Below, piece after piece: positions 45,118 through 56,887 of a stretch of DNA of 64,000 bases. The stretch covers positions 1 through 64,000 of the forward strand of contig JAAVTG010000117.1 of the NCBI GenBank assembly GCA_011947345.1. Direction: 5' to 3'. Position numbers and translations under genes: made by a program. Under the pieces are notes generated by a model that saw nothing but the letters and a program-made list of their open reading frames with translations, searched no databases and was not told the DNA's origin. Position 1 is the first letter of the stretch. Each line of letters begins with the position of its first letter. Origin of the DNA: Phytophthora quininea (lineage: Eukaryota; Oomycota; Peronosporomycetes; Peronosporales; Peronosporaceae).

Positions 45118-47516
45118 TTATGTTCTTTTGTAGAAGAAAACTCGCCTTGTGATGGGTGTCGAGGCAAACGTGAAGATTTCACGAACGAGAGCTTGGGTGA
45201 GGTCTGGAAGTGGCTTCGTCTGAGACTTTGCTGGTCTTTGCCTTTTCGGCTGCGAACAGCTATTGCCACTCGACATCACGCTCAGAAACGCGAGTTTGTT
45301 CTCCTTCGCTGGCGGATCACGTACTCGTTTCAGTATCGTGATATGGTGCTTGCGCAAGGCGTCGAAGTACTGGAAATAATTGGGCGTAGCGACGACCTCG
45401 AGGTGTTCCAGAGTTTGATTCAATTCGAGCATCTCCAGAAGTGCGGTCGCTACCTCGGCCGATTGATCCACCTCCTCATCAAGAGGGCAAGTGTCAATGC
45501 GCATCTTTTGGACGCACTGACTCAGCGGATCATTCGTGTTGCTCAACTGCGCCACAAGTGCTTTGACATCATCGTACCAGCTTAAAGTTAGTGATGGAAG
45601 AGGCCTGCCTTCTCTGTGGTAGTCGTCAAAATTGAGGTCAACACCAACAAAAACATTGTCGTCTAATGCCAGATATCGCAAATTGGGACAGCTTCGAAGA
45701 GCCCAATGCTGCTTCATCCCCGGCTCGATTCGATGCAGTTGAGGGGGTCTAGATCATTTGTTTCCAGCGACGTTAAAGACTTTCCAACAGTCTCAAGAAA
45801 CCTCGGTAACCCACTGTAATCTTAGACTACTACATCACACTCAAAGTCAGAGTTGCTAAACGCAAGCTGAAGCGAGATTAATCCGGGCATGGTCGCTTCT
45901 ACCCCACTGGGCTCATCAAAGGCCAAATCTTCACGCCGAACTTGGCATCGGCCTAAACCTGGAATTATAACCTTTACGAACTCGCTTTCTCCATCGTCAC
46001 TGAACGCTCGAACATTCTCAATAGGCGTCTCAAACACTATCAGATCAGAGCTTCGTTTAGGAAGCCCTCGAGCAGTAAATTCCCAGCGGATTGAAGCACT
46101 AGGTTTCAGTGTAGCAGTGCGACTGCCGAGATTGCCTGGGAGCTACCAAACAGCTCTTCTTCTGGACGGTTGGAATTCACGACAGCTGCGAATGCTTCCA
46201 TATCTTCTGCACTCATTGTTGCGATCTCCATGATCTCAATTGCTTCAACTGCCGAGTATCTCCGTGCTCGCTTCGAGAAGATACCGTAAGCCAGCCATTT
46301 CCAACTTTCGGCTGTGTTTCGTATACTTGATAGTTCGCGCATATTGACTGAAATCTTCTTGGTCGTTTGATTAAAAACCATAGCAGAGAAAACTGCCTCA
46401 ACGTCTTGGGGTGCCACCTCGCTACTAAATGATAAATGAACCGAACCCAACTGCAACGAATTTGGCCCATTGCCATCGTCACTCAACGGATAGTAGCTTG
46501 TGCTAGCTAGTTCAGAAGCCCGAGGTGTTTTAGCACATTCCTCATGAATTGTCCAAAAACACTCACCAATTTCCGATCGTCACAAGTCAGATCTTCGCGA
46601 AAGTCCACGTGCAGATCGAGTTGCGAGAACCAAACATTCTCACGCATCATCCGCTGTATCATCTGTATGCTCTGAGCCGTCAGCGATGCCGATTCGAGGC
46701 TTGCCAACATCGGTTCGAGCACAAATGTGCATTGCAGCGTTCCCGGCGGAATGTGTAGTCCCGAGTGGAGCCTGTTGTAGTCTTCCCACTGCTTTTTGAT
46801 CTCTCGTTCAGCTGCCATAATAGCTGCAAGTTCGTCTCTAGTGCCTGATCCGAGCGCCTCTCCACAGAGTTCATCTACCCTCCGCCAATACATCAGTCGA
46901 ATTGGAATTTGAATGTCCACTCCACTACTGTCATTCGTAAAACTGCTGTCCAAAGCAGCAATCTTCTGCAATGTATCCAAGTACTCATCGCTTCGATTCT
47001 CTCGCTGAGAGATGCCACAGTAGTAAAGGAGTTTCGTGCACCATTTTCTTAAACCTGTACGTCTCCGCTCCTCGTTGGTCAATCTCAAGAAAGTAGCGCA
47101 CTGGAATGCCCAGTTCAAAGAGTTCTTCTCCATCAGTGCCTAAATTCACTCCACAATATCTAGAGAGAAGAAATTTCCACGCATTCTTATCCACTCGCTC
47201 TACTGCTGCCAAGAGCGCCAAGGCGTCCCGAGACTTCCAATACTTTCGAAATGGCTTCTGTGGTGAGGCAATAACTTTTCTTCAGGGCACAGCGATCACC
47301 AGACGACGATGTTCGGAGCTCCAGATATTCGACTCCTCTCTTGGGTAGCAGAACTTGATTCCCCTTCCGCGAAACGCGTTCAGCCATGGCGCCAAGAAGC
47401 CCCAGCGCTCCTCCATCAGTTTGCAATTGAAACTTCTTGAAAAATTTCAGCCAATGATCATTGTCTGCGACGTGTGCAGAATAACGTTTGTTTAATGACG
47501 GCAACCTCTCGATCAC
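45118..47516 (-). pseudogene. large leucine-rich-repeat-like protein of an oomycete family, broken in several frames
   Basis: Minus-strand stretches follow each other in order: 47516-47187, 47221-46985, 47133-46507, 46486-46106, 46037-45822 and 45717-45118. The last piece has LRR-like lines (C-P-N-L-R-Y-L-A-L, N-Q-T-L-E-H-L-E-V) and ends with V-R-E-I-F-T-F-A-x-x-x-x-x-R-R-V, a tail I associate with a repeated oomycete LRR-like family. The N-terminal piece is Lys/Phe-rich. At least four frame changes occur; some may be base-calling, but stops between 46106 and 45717 point to real decay. No signal peptide. Family assignment is tentative. Confidence 0.5.
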
Positions 47517-47662
47517 TAGAGCCGCAGAATGAGCCCTTCTGGAGCCCCCCTTAAAGCCAGCGATACAGCTATTGGTCGCAGACTCGTTCTCGATGCAATG
47601 GTGTCAGGTGATCTCGCTAGTTATGGATTTGGAGCGGCACATCCATCGGCTCGACCAAGTTA

Positions 47663-49326
47663 TTGGATTTGATATGGACCAGAGGCCTTCGAGCTGTCGT
47701 CGACAGCAAACATTCGAGTGTAGGGAAACTCGTCCACAGTGAGCCTCACTATGGCTGTGGCTGTTCCCGCAACCACTGCTCCGAGACATCTCTGGTGGAG
47801 GTCAAACAGTTCAACGAACGTTGGACCATTTTCCAGACTACCCGATCCACCAGACAGTGATACAAGAAGCTGCAGCTCAAGGCAAACTCTGGGTGCTTGA
47901 GATATTGGAGGAAGATCGGCCTTTGAGAAATATTCAGTGGGGAGACTGCCGAGTGTTTGCAGCAAGAAACAAACTGGGATGTTGTGTGGTACGCGTCCCT
48001 TGTTCGGATGGCTGGGAGACTCAGCTTGTGCGTGCTGCAGCTAGTCAGAACAACTTGGAACAACTTAAGTTGCTGTTTGCTCGAGGAGTTAGAGCGAACC
48101 ACACGGACTCTTCAGTCTTCTTCGATCCAAAAACGGATGTAGTTACTTCAATCGCGCGTTTTCTGCCGGAAAATGAGATCGTAGGAGACGAGGAGAGGAG
48201 ATCGTCAAACAAGAATTTGTTCACGCAGCTGGGCATGGAGATCTCGACTTCATGAAGTGGATCGATGCCGAGTGGATGCCGATGTATGAAACAAGGAGCA
48301 CGTATGCGACGTCGTTAGTGCGGTTCTGTGAGTTTGGTCATCCGGAAGTCGTACATTGGCTTTTCGTACGTAGGCGTGAACTTGAGCCCGCAGAGGTATC
48401 CCAAATGATGTTTTCAGGCGAAAGGTGGTCATTTAAATGTCGTTGAGTGGCTGCATGATAAATCCTCTGGTTCTCAACTCTGCGAGAGAGAAATCTGCCA
48501 GGATGGACACAGCATGACTGTCATGGACATCGCAACGCAAAGCGGGAATCTGGACGTGCTCAAGTTCTTTCGACGACGAAAGAGAAGGCCAGTAAATATC
48601 TGAAATACACGACTTGGGCCATGGACAACGCCGCTGAACTTGGACATTTGAATGTTGTGCAATGGTTGCATGCCAACCGATCTGAAGGTTGTACGACGTC
48701 TGCTATCGTTCTGCACACTTCGGCCACATGGAAGTGGTTGGAAAACATCGCTCTGGTAGGTGCACGACTGCAGCGATGGACCGCGTCGTTGATCAAGCAG
48801 GTCTCAAAGCCGACAACTCGAAAGAAGTCCAGGAAAAACAGTTCATATTGTTGGAGTATCTGTATTCAAATCGGTCGAAAAGCTGTTCAACTGAAGCAAT
48901 GGACTTTGCTGCTGCCACTGGCGATCTAAAGCGACTTGAGTGGTTGCGTTTATACACGAAAGCAGGTTGCGCAAAGGCGGCAACGCATAAAGCCGCAGCA
49001 AACGGCCACTTGGGTGTCGTCAAGTAGCTGCATAAGAACACCAGCGCCGGCTGTTTTACTACGCCGATGAACGAAGCTGTGGCTACTGGTCGACTCGACA
49101 TTGTCCGGTGGCTCCACGAAAACCGAACCGAGGGGTGTACTCCCAAGCGTTCAACAGCGCTACTAGCGAATACTCTATCAGAGGTCGTCACATTTCCGTA
49201 GTTCGTCATGCACATTTACCGGTGATTCGGTGGATCGTTGAAAACTGCAGCAAACTCCCGCAGGGTTGTAAAAAAACAATTGCACTTTCAAATAACTCAA
49301 ATAAAACACACGAAATTATTGATTGA
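47663..49326 (+). pseudogene. ankyrin-repeat protein, broken
   Basis: Units of the type G-H-L-x-V-V-x-W-L-H-x-N-R-S-E-G-C-T are clear at 48639-48690, 48905-49027 and 49060-49145 and weaker from 47860 to 48380. They move through all three frames, with a stop at 49027 between two good units. Such long ankyrin families are common and fast-decaying in oomycetes. The 3' end coincides with a 14-base direct repeat that also flanks the far side of the next gene. Confidence 0.65.
49313..49326. repeat. 14-base direct repeat, left copy
   Basis: AAATTATTGATTGA, the same as 51172-51185 on the other side of the hAT-like gene. Confidence 0.8.
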
Positions 49327-49576
49327 GCGAGGTCCCAATCAGGTGCAAATAATCTTCCACTCCAGCGCGGCGTTCACCTTGCGATTCTCTTGGTCTTGCG
49401 AGGTCAGAAGCTCTCAACGCATCGATAATGCGCAAGCGGTGGGTTGCTTTCCCCTGTCGACCTAACGGTTCCACGGAGACAGTCCTGTGAGGCTACGGTA
49501 TGCTCTCTCACTTTGCTATTCTCTGCGAAACCCCAACACCACCCAGCTTCTCCCCTCAATTCCTGCTCTCTACGTC

Positions 49577-51154
49577 ATGGAAACCCCCAACGCTGCTCTC
49601 CCGACGCCTCGTCAACTATGTGAGGTGCTCTTCGAAGACCGTGACAACCGCTATCATTGTCGTCTGTGTCCTGGCAGCCGAGCCAAGCCACGCAACGGCG
49701 GCTACACGTCGGTGTTGGATCATTTGGAACGCGCCCACCGCGGCATGTACTTGGACGAGTACTTTGTGCTGGCACGCCGCCCCAACACGCTCGATGCCTT
49801 CGTTCGTGTCACCGTCGACGAAGCAATCATGAATCGTTACCACTGGCTCGACTGGGTGGTGATGGAACACCACGAGCTGAGCTTTTGTGAAAAGAAGCGA
49901 GCGCGCAAGTATTCGTCGCTACGACCCATCAGCAGGGTGCAGCTGAAGAGCGACCTCGAAGCTGTTGAGCTCGCCGTGCAAGCACGAATCCGTCGTCGCC
50001 TTGCTGGCAAGCCTTTTGGCTTTCTGATAGACGCCTGGACGGAGGCAGGTACCCATTACGCCGCTGTCATCGCCGTGACACCGTCGCTAAGCGACGGCAA
50101 CATTGGTGAAAAGTTCCTACTCGTGTTCTCCCCGTTTGTCGACGAAAGCGCTATGAACACAGACTCGTTCATAGAGCTTCTCGACTACGCCATGGATGTC
50201 TATCGGCTTCAGCTCGAACACCTACGGTTCTACGTATGTGATCATGCGTCTGTCAACGGGAGTCTTTCAAATCGAACAAGCGTCCCAATGATCGGGTGTG
50301 CTAGCCACCGCCTGCAGCTAGCCGTCGAGTGGCTTCTTGAGCCGGATGCAAACCTTATCAACAAGGTGCACCGCTTAATGACAAAACTCAACACTGTAAA
50401 ACATCGCCACGCTTTACGTGATGTCGGCGCGTTGATGCCGATTTCCAACACTGTGACACGATGGAGCAGCACTCACGCAATGCTGGACCGTTACCTGGAT
50501 ATTGCTGAATGGATCGACCATTCCGACAGAACCCTTCTTGACGTTTTGCTAACGCCGCGTGAAGAAGCCGAGCTGGAATCTATATTTGAATCACTCCAGA
50601 AACTAGAGAGCGTGAACAAGAGGCTACAAGCAAGCGGCGTTGGGAAGCCTGAAGCGACTTTGTTAGATGTTCGTCGTCTATTTGACGCGACAATAAAGGA
50701 GTTCACATCAACTTCGAAGTACCTGAGTCCACGGGCAGCCAACGTCGTTAAAGCTCCACACTTTGAAAGCGGCATCGTCAAGGTTCTATCCGGTAAGGAG
50801 TCGACCCTGACTGCGGAAGAGTGTGAAGCGCTAAAGCGGCTTGAAGACACGGGCAGAAACGATGACGAAGATGAAGACGAAGATCTCCCATTTGCAGAAC
50901 GCGTGCTCAGGGACAGCCGAAAGCCTCCTCACTCACGTTACATTCGCCTTGGCTGGATCCCGTCTACTTCAAATGAAGTCGAGAGGTTGTTTTCTCGAGC
51001 CGGTCTTGTCTTCAGCATGCATCGCCGAGCTATGCATCCAACAACGCTAGAGACACTGCTTTTTCTAGAGTACAACAGGGATCACTGGGATCCACAGCTT
51101 GTAGCAACTGCGATCCGGCAGGAAGTGCGCAACACTAGACAGCGTCGCGATTGA
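49577..51154 (+). CDS. hAT-like transposase-derived protein with BED-type finger
   Basis: An intact 525-residue protein. Start chosen at 49577 because an initiator-like TCTCACTTTGCTATTC lies at 49505-49520; the frame stays open to an ATG at 49487. A zinc finger with C-x-x-C then H-x-x-x-x-H (about residues 25-55) is followed by F-G-F-L-I-D-A-W-T (first acidic block), V-C-D-H-A-S-V-N, G-C-A-S-H-R-L-Q-L-A-V, T-R-W-S-S-T and a C-terminal S-T-S-N-E-V-E-R-L-F-S-x-A hAT dimerisation block. The order matches hAT-type transposases, and the protein resembles the gene at 61146-62656. No inverted repeats were found; a 14-base direct repeat flanks the unit. Whether it is an active transposase or a domesticated copy is open. 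Confidence 0.8.
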   Translation: METPNAALPTPRQLCEVLFEDRDNRYHCRLCPGSRAKPRNGGYTSVLDHLERAHRGMYLDEYFVLARRPNTLDAFVRVTVDEAIMNRYHWLDWVVMEHHELSFCEKKRARKYSSLRPISRVQLKSDLEAVELAVQARIRRRLAGKPFGFLIDAWTEAGTHYAAVIAVTPSLSDGNIGEKFLLVFSPFVDESAMNTDSFIELLDYAMDVYRLQLEHLRFYVCDHASVNGSLSNRTSVPMIGCASHRLQLAVEWLLEPDANLINKVHRLMTKLNTVKHRHALRDVGALMPISNTVTRWSSTHAMLDRYLDIAEWIDHSDRTLLDVLLTPREEAELESIFESLQKLESVNKRLQASGVGKPEATLLDVRRLFDATIKEFTSTSKYLSPRAANVVKAPHFESGIVKVLSGKESTLTAEECEALKRLEDTGRNDDEDEDEDLPFAERVLRDSRKPPHSRYIRLGWIPSTSNEVERLFSRAGLVFSMHRRAMHPTTLETLLFLEYNRDHWDPQLVATAIRQEVRNTRQRRD

Positions 51155-51171
51155 AAAAAGTTGCAATAAAC

Positions 51172-51185
51172 AAATTATTGATTGA
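51172..51185. repeat. 14-base direct repeat, right copy
   Basis: AAATTATTGATTGA, 18 bases after the stop codon of the hAT-like gene and 6 bases after AATAAA. Confidence 0.8.
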
Positions 51186-51904
51186 CTCGATTCTTCGGGC
51201 TCAACTAAATAACAATCTTATTTTTCACAACCCTGAACTCCCGATTAGAGAGATCCGAAAGATGCGATTACTTGCGTCGATTTTGAGGTTGCGATGCGTC
51301 TTCGTGCACACAGTTCATTTAACTACGCGTGTGGCGAGCTAGAAGCGATCAAGAATATCTCCACAAAACGAGATTGTCCAGAAAGTGTTGCATGGGTGGA
51401 AGAAAAGCTTCAGTTCAAATCCAGCACGTAATTGACTGGCCAAACGCAATATTGAAGCAAAGTCGAGAGTCGTAATACATAGGTCAGCTAGGCAAGGTCT
51501 TGGGGAATATGGCGAGTCGCCCGAGCCACAAGTTTTCAACAAGTTCACGAACGACAGAATCGAGTAGTATACACTGCGGCCGCGTGACAAGCAAACAGTT
51601 TCCACACAGATCGGACACAAGATTTGCCTTTGGGGCAAGAGGAAAACGATTAGGAAAAGTGGTGTACGAAGGACGCACAATCGGCATCGAGAAGCAGCTA
51701 CTATCGACGTTTGGTGTCTGGAAGAAGATGGGGGTTCGGACTGAATGAAACCATTTTCATGCACGAACGTTGAGATTTGGCTGTGACTACACTTTTATTT
51801 TTATTTTTACTGGTTTGAAGCTCCGACAATTGGAGAGCTATTGTTGAAGGAACGGAAGTCGCTGTGGTGTCAGAAGTGTCCTTAGAAAATGGGCCTCGAG
51901 CATC
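51186..51904. other. intergenic, no recognised gene
   Basis: A minus-strand open stretch at 51339-51764 and a plus-strand one at 51500-51748 overlap; neither shows a family motif. Confidence 0.4.
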
Positions 51905-53410
51905 TCACAAGTCATCCAGCACCACTTTTTGAGTGATGTCAAACCCAATATCCACACCCCACACAAATTGAGGAATGGTGTTCAGCAGTTTTTTCAACTC
52001 TGGGTCTGTCTTCTTCAGTTTGTGCTCTGCTAGTACCGATCGCAGAAACGTGTAGGATATTCCTTTCGCGATGTTCTTTTGTGGTGGATTTCCCCCGCAT
52101 CATCCACAGCCTTTTGGAGGTCGCCAATCGTTAAAATCGGGTCCGGGAGGGAATTCAAGGTAGCCTCTTTTAGGCCCAATATCTCTAAGCTGTTCCACCC
52201 TGTCACCATCATTTGCGGTGTCGAGAATGATCTCTTGGTGTCCAAAGCTGGCCGCGATTTCCTTCGGTACGGCAAAAATGAGCGCAGCCTTTCTTGGATC
52301 ATTCCACACCGTGTCCAATAGCTTGAGCCGATTCAGTACGTTTAGAACACCTTCTCCGCTGACAGGATGCGTCCGAGCTATCGTCATTTGAAACATTCTC
52401 AGCGTGGGACGTTTCTTGTGATAATAAAAGAGTCGATCGCCGCAGAGTTCTTCGCCCGTGGGACAAAGTACGGGCCCCCAACTAGCGTTTCGGTCGAGAA
52501 CTCATCGTCAAAGTAGCAGTAGCGTTCATCCTTGTGAACAGATACCGATGCTTCTGTCGAAAACGACACAATCTCCGTTGGCTTCTGCTTTGTCATTTTG
52601 TCCATCCACTGGGTGAACATGTTGGTGAAAGCCTTTGGCCCGTCATCACCAGATCCCCTGGACTCATCCTTTTCATCCATCCTGCGTGCTTTAACCTTTT
52701 CTCCATCTACTAAAAGATCGTGCACCTTCTTTTCAAACAGAGTTCCTCGAAGCGAAGCAGCAGCGTTATTACCCGCGAAAAAGCCATGAGAATTTCACTC
52801 TGCTTGTAGTCGGTAATATGTTGAAATCGCTCCACCAGCAAGTGTTCCACAAATCCGGAGGTCGTGACGGTATATTCCCGCCAGTTGTCTGCAAGTGGTT
52901 CGTGGTGACAAATCCGGTGGTGTTTCTTTTCGTTGTCTTTCCTCTCGATAGTGCGCTCCACATATTCGAGATTTTGGAACTGGCGAATCGTGTTCACAAT
53001 CTTGGTTTGACGCTTATCGAGGAATTCTGGATCTACATCCAGACATTCCCGAGCCAGGCCACTGAAAATTCGAAATCGACCCTCAACAAGCGGTACCACC
53101 GATTCCGTTGCACTGCTTGCTGCTTCCGTGTCGGCATGCAAGAGCTTTAAACCGAGTTCATGGGCGACCGTTCGGAGGTCAGCGACATTCCACAGCGGCA
53201 TGATCAGTATTAGGAACAGATTGCTCTTGTCAATTTTGCCGAATCAGCCCTCGTTTAGGCTTGTGAATATCACAGCTTTGGTACCCACGGGGACATGCCC
53301 GGCGGTCCATCAGCCAGGAAAAATAACCTTCTCCCCTGCGAATCTCTTGCTTGTCTGGATAAGATCACCCATTCTGACAGAGCTGCTTGACTCCGTCTGC
53401 GGCTTTGTCT
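51905..53410 (-). pseudogene. Crinkler-type NTPase (CRN C-terminal family), copy 2, missing the P-loop part
   Basis: It matches the C-terminal two thirds of the 40776-42366 gene: the A-V-I-F-T-S block near 53270, M-P-L-W-x-V-A-D-L-R near 53190, R-F-R-I-F-S-G near 53080, H-K-D-E-R-Y-C-Y-F-D-D-E-F near 52510, and an ending W-G-V-D-I-G-F-D-I-T-Q. There are a stop near 53242 and frame changes near 52780, 52395 and 52085, the first at a T run. The start, P-loop and first third are absent; at about 53410 the sequence switches to a transposase fragment. It keeps the ~200-base stretch that copy 1 lacks near its end. Confidence 0.7.
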
Positions 53411-53414
53411 AGTA

Positions 53415-53829
53415 CGCCGGCAGCACGAAAGGCTGGATGACCACTGCGATCTTTCAGCAGTGGCTGAAGTCCTTTGACAAGCAGATGGCGGCTCAAGATC
53501 GCCATGTGGTGCTACTCGTTGACAATGCCTCGTCGCATGTGCCCCTGAGGATCCGCTAGAGCACGTGCTGCTGCTCAAGCTGCCGCCGAACACCACCGCC
53601 GCCGTGCAGCCCATGGACCAAGGCGTCATTGCGTGCATCAAGGGCTACATCATGGACGTGAAGACGGAGGCCGTCATGCAGCGCTACCTCGCCGGCGACA
53701 AGGACGCCAACAACATCAGAGGCGGTTCAGTGGTGCCAAGATGCATGGGACAAGGTCACGCCAGAGAGCATCCGCCACTGCTGGGAACACTCCGGCCTGT
53801 TCGTGGGCGAAACTAACGCCGCTCAGTAG
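53415..53829 (+). pseudogene. Tigger/pogo-type DDE transposase fragment
   Basis: The plus strand shows V-L-L-V-D-N-A-S-S-H (second catalytic Asp), then after a frame change at the CCCC run near 53542 the block L-L-L-K-L-P-P-N-T-T and Q-P-M-D-Q-G-V-I (third Asp position). A further frame change near 53715 leads to an end C-W-E-H-S-G-L-F with a stop at 53827-53829. The N-terminal half is missing. It is a different lineage from the 9530 transposase. Confidence 0.75.
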
Positions 53830-54290
53830 GTTACCCGTGGTACGCGAACCCCTCTTAATGAAACGTCGCTTCTATTCTTATACATAACACCCCTTGCTTG
53901 AACAGGCGCACTACAGTACCAGTTCATTTACCGACACGCTGCCGATTTCAAGTATGATCAACTAGCTCTTGCCGCAGTACTCGAGAAATTGGGCTTTAGC
54001 CCGCCAGCGAGTCTGAGGCAGCCCGTCTTGAGCGACACACTATCTGGATTCCTCGAGCATAACGTATAAGATTGACTATCAGATAGTTCGTTCAGACGAG
54101 AAATCCGCTAAATTGTTAATCTACTTACTTCTTCTAGTAAAGCGGATTCGGTACGTGGCAGATACACATGTTTCGATTAGGACACTATCTTATTTCTTCT
54201 TTTATTTTCATAAGAAGATTTACATTTTTGATAGGGTTTTCTTATAACATCCCTGGTGCGTACGCGTTCTTAGGACTCTAGCACAGCGCC
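53830..54290. other. intergenic, no recognised gene
   Basis: Lies between the transposase fragment and the 3' end of the LWY effector gene. AT-rich after 54100. No motif found. Confidence 0.4.
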
Positions 54291-56154
54291 TCAAGGTCGC
54301 CCTTGAGTTCCCTCGAACGCGTTATGCCAGACCCTCTTCGACAACTCGAAAGAGTACTCCGACAAAGCAGTGTAGGCAGGCTGCGTCTCCAGCTCCGCTC
54401 TAGATGTCCCCTTAAGACCCAGCATTTTCTTAACGTCGCTCAGGGACAGACGGTCAGTGCGCCACGCCAGATACTGCTGCTCTTGCAAGCTCTTCGCCAG
54501 AGAATCGAGCTGGGGTCTTTCCGCAAGGCGAGAAGGACGTCTGCCACCTTCTTCTCATCCCCGAAATTGATCGCCAACATCCGGTACAAGCGCAGATCCG
54601 ACGCGTAATAATCGGATGAAACTTGCTGATCCCTGTACTTGGCCACGTACTCGAGCCAGACTTTGAAGTTCTTCTCGTCATCCATCTTCAGTCCGTCACT
54701 GCTCAGCTGCTTGAAGTAAGCTCCCGGATCCATACTTGTTTTCGTCGTCGTTAGCTTAAAGCTCCCTTCCAGGTCCTCCAAGCGTTTTGCTAGGGAGGTT
54801 CCTGTCGTCACCGTGCCTGTTGCAGCCACTTCGATCTCGTCGAGCACCTTTGTGAAAGCTTTCTCAGAGATATCGTGGTTTGCAAATTTATTCAGTAGGA
54901 AGTCGTTGTACTCCACCCAGCTGGTGTACAATGGTTGCTTCTCAAGCTCCGCTTTCGATTTGCCAGCAATCTTCAGACCCAACATTTTTTCAACGTTGCT
55001 TGGATATTGGAAGTCCGTAAGCCACGACCGATACTGATGCTCTTGGATGTTCTTCGCCAGAGACCCGACCTGGGGTCCTTTCTCAAAGAGAGAAACAAGT
55101 CTGCGAGCTTCTTTTGTCATCGTGGATACTGCCCGCCAACGCCCCGAACAAGTACTCATCCGACGCGTAATAATTGGATGAGCTATGTTGCGCCCTGTAC
55201 TTGATCGCGTACTCGAGCCAGACTTTGACATTCTTTTCTTCATCCATCTTCAGCCCCTGACTGCTCAGCAGCTTGATATAAGCTCCCGGATCCACACTTG
55301 TTTTCGTCGTTGTTTGTTTCAGGCTCCCTTCAAGGCTCTTCAAGCGCGTTGTTATAGACCCTGCCGTCACCGTGCCCGTTGTGGCCACTTCGATCTCGTC
55401 GAGCACCTTTGTGAAAGCTTTCTCAGAGATATCGTGGTTTGCAAATTTATTCAGCAAGAAGCAATTGTACTCCACCCAGTTGGTGTACAATGGTTGCTTC
55501 TCAAGCTCCGCTTTCGATTTGCCAGCAATCTTCAGACCCAACATTTTTCAACGTCGCTCGGATATTGGAAGTCCGTAAGCCACGACCGATACTGATGCTC
55601 TTGGATGTTCTTCGCCAGAGACCCGACCTGGGGGTCCTTTCTCAAAGAGAGAAACAAGTCTGCGAGCTTCTTTTGTCATCGTGGATACTGCCCGCCAACG
55701 CCCCGAACAAGTACTCATCCGACGCGTAATAATTGGATGAGCTATGTTGCGCCCTGTACTTGATCGCGTACTCGAGCCACGCTTTTATGTGTTTCTCGTC
55801 ATCCATCTTCACCCCCAAGGCACTCAGTTTCTCTAAGACATCTCGTGGCTTCATACTGGCTGTCGCCACAGATTGCTTGAAGCTCGCTTCCAGCTTCCCC
55901 ACGCTCTTCGCCGTAGATGCCCCTTTCGTGGCAGCCTTCTTCACGCCCGATTCCAAGTCGTCCAAGAGCTTTGTCGTAGAGCTTAAAGTTGGGCCACCGC
56001 CTCTTTCTTCGTCATCAACGGTGTCATCGTTGGTGATTTCTGCATCTCGGAGGCGTCGTCCTCGGTGGCTCTTGGTTACGGTAGAGTCACTAATGACGAG
56101 GTGGGTGAACAGAAGGACCAGCGTGAGCACGAGCAGTGTCTTATTCGTCGGCAT
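54291..56154 (-). CDS. RXLR effector with tandem LWY-type repeats, five one-base frame breaks
   Basis: The start at 56154 gives a signal peptide (residues 1-22, Leu/Val core). RRLR is at 33-36 and DDEER at 47-51. A first helical unit is followed by long repeats whose DNA is nearly the same in two places (55085-55640 and 54530-55080). Each carries a W-L-E-Y-x-x-K-Y-R line, a Y-Y-A-S-D line and an M-L-G-L-K line, the layout of tandem LWY effectors. A third, shorter unit ends at 54291. The frame changes near 55671, 55546, 55112, 55075 and 54515, each at an A, T or C run that is one base shorter than in the sister repeat or than the frame needs. Counting them the product is about 622 residues. 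Modular LWY effectors act inside plant cells; the partner of this one is unknown. Confidence 0.85.
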
Positions 56155-56210
56155 AGCTGTCCTTCACAGAGAGTGTGCTTGGGCTTAATGACCTTGCAAC
56201 TTGGAGGCTA

Positions 56211-56226
56211 AAACGAAAAATGAGAC
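56211..56226 (-). promoter_or_regulatory. initiator-like element of the LWY effector gene
   Basis: On the minus strand GTCTCATTTTTCGTTT resembles the oomycete initiator plus flanking region, 57 bases before the ATG. Confidence 0.5.
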
Positions 56227-56887
56227 CGCAGCTTATAGTCCTCAAGTGGGTTTGCGCTTACTGATTGTCGTTTACAGAGTACCTAGGACTCATGTAATCA
56301 CCAACTGCCTGCGACGAAGGATTTGTCGAAGCGATGGGCTTCGTGACAAAAGCTCCGTGTAATTTTGGATACAGAATCACTTTTGAGTCTTTTGGATGCT
56401 ACGCATTATTGTTGTCTCTAATACGTAACGAATCAACGCCGTAATCACGGCTTGGATTCTCTTCCCTTTAAAAACATGCTCTGGTAACACACAATGCGCA
56501 ATAGTTTTTTTCTCGTGACTTTTGAGCCCTTCTTCCGTCTGCGATGGTACGGCGCGTTACCTGTTGAGTATATTTCTTCAGATGTACACTGCTTCTTTCT
56601 TCGGTGTCGTCCGGGAAACTAGTTCGTGACGGGGAGATGAGTTTTACTCATCGATATGTCCCGTTATCGTTACAGATAAGCGCCTACCCATACAACGGCA
56701 AAAACCTATTTTCCTGCTAGAAATAATGGACATGCATTCATGGAGGTAAAACTACATACTTATTTAGCAGCCTTTAGTTTTTCGCTATAAAGGGAATGAT
56801 GCATGTATAACGAAAACTAATTACCACTCTAAAACATAAAAACAGTATACAGATTGATTGATGGGAATGTATTCTTAACAGCTGGAT
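56227..56887. other. intergenic, AT-rich, no recognised gene
   Basis: Upstream of the LWY effector. No coding pattern seen on either strand. Confidence 0.45.

Noticed and set aside
47663..48102. minus-strand frames opposite the ankyrin remnant
   Set aside because: No motif. The plus strand carries the recognisable ankyrin units.
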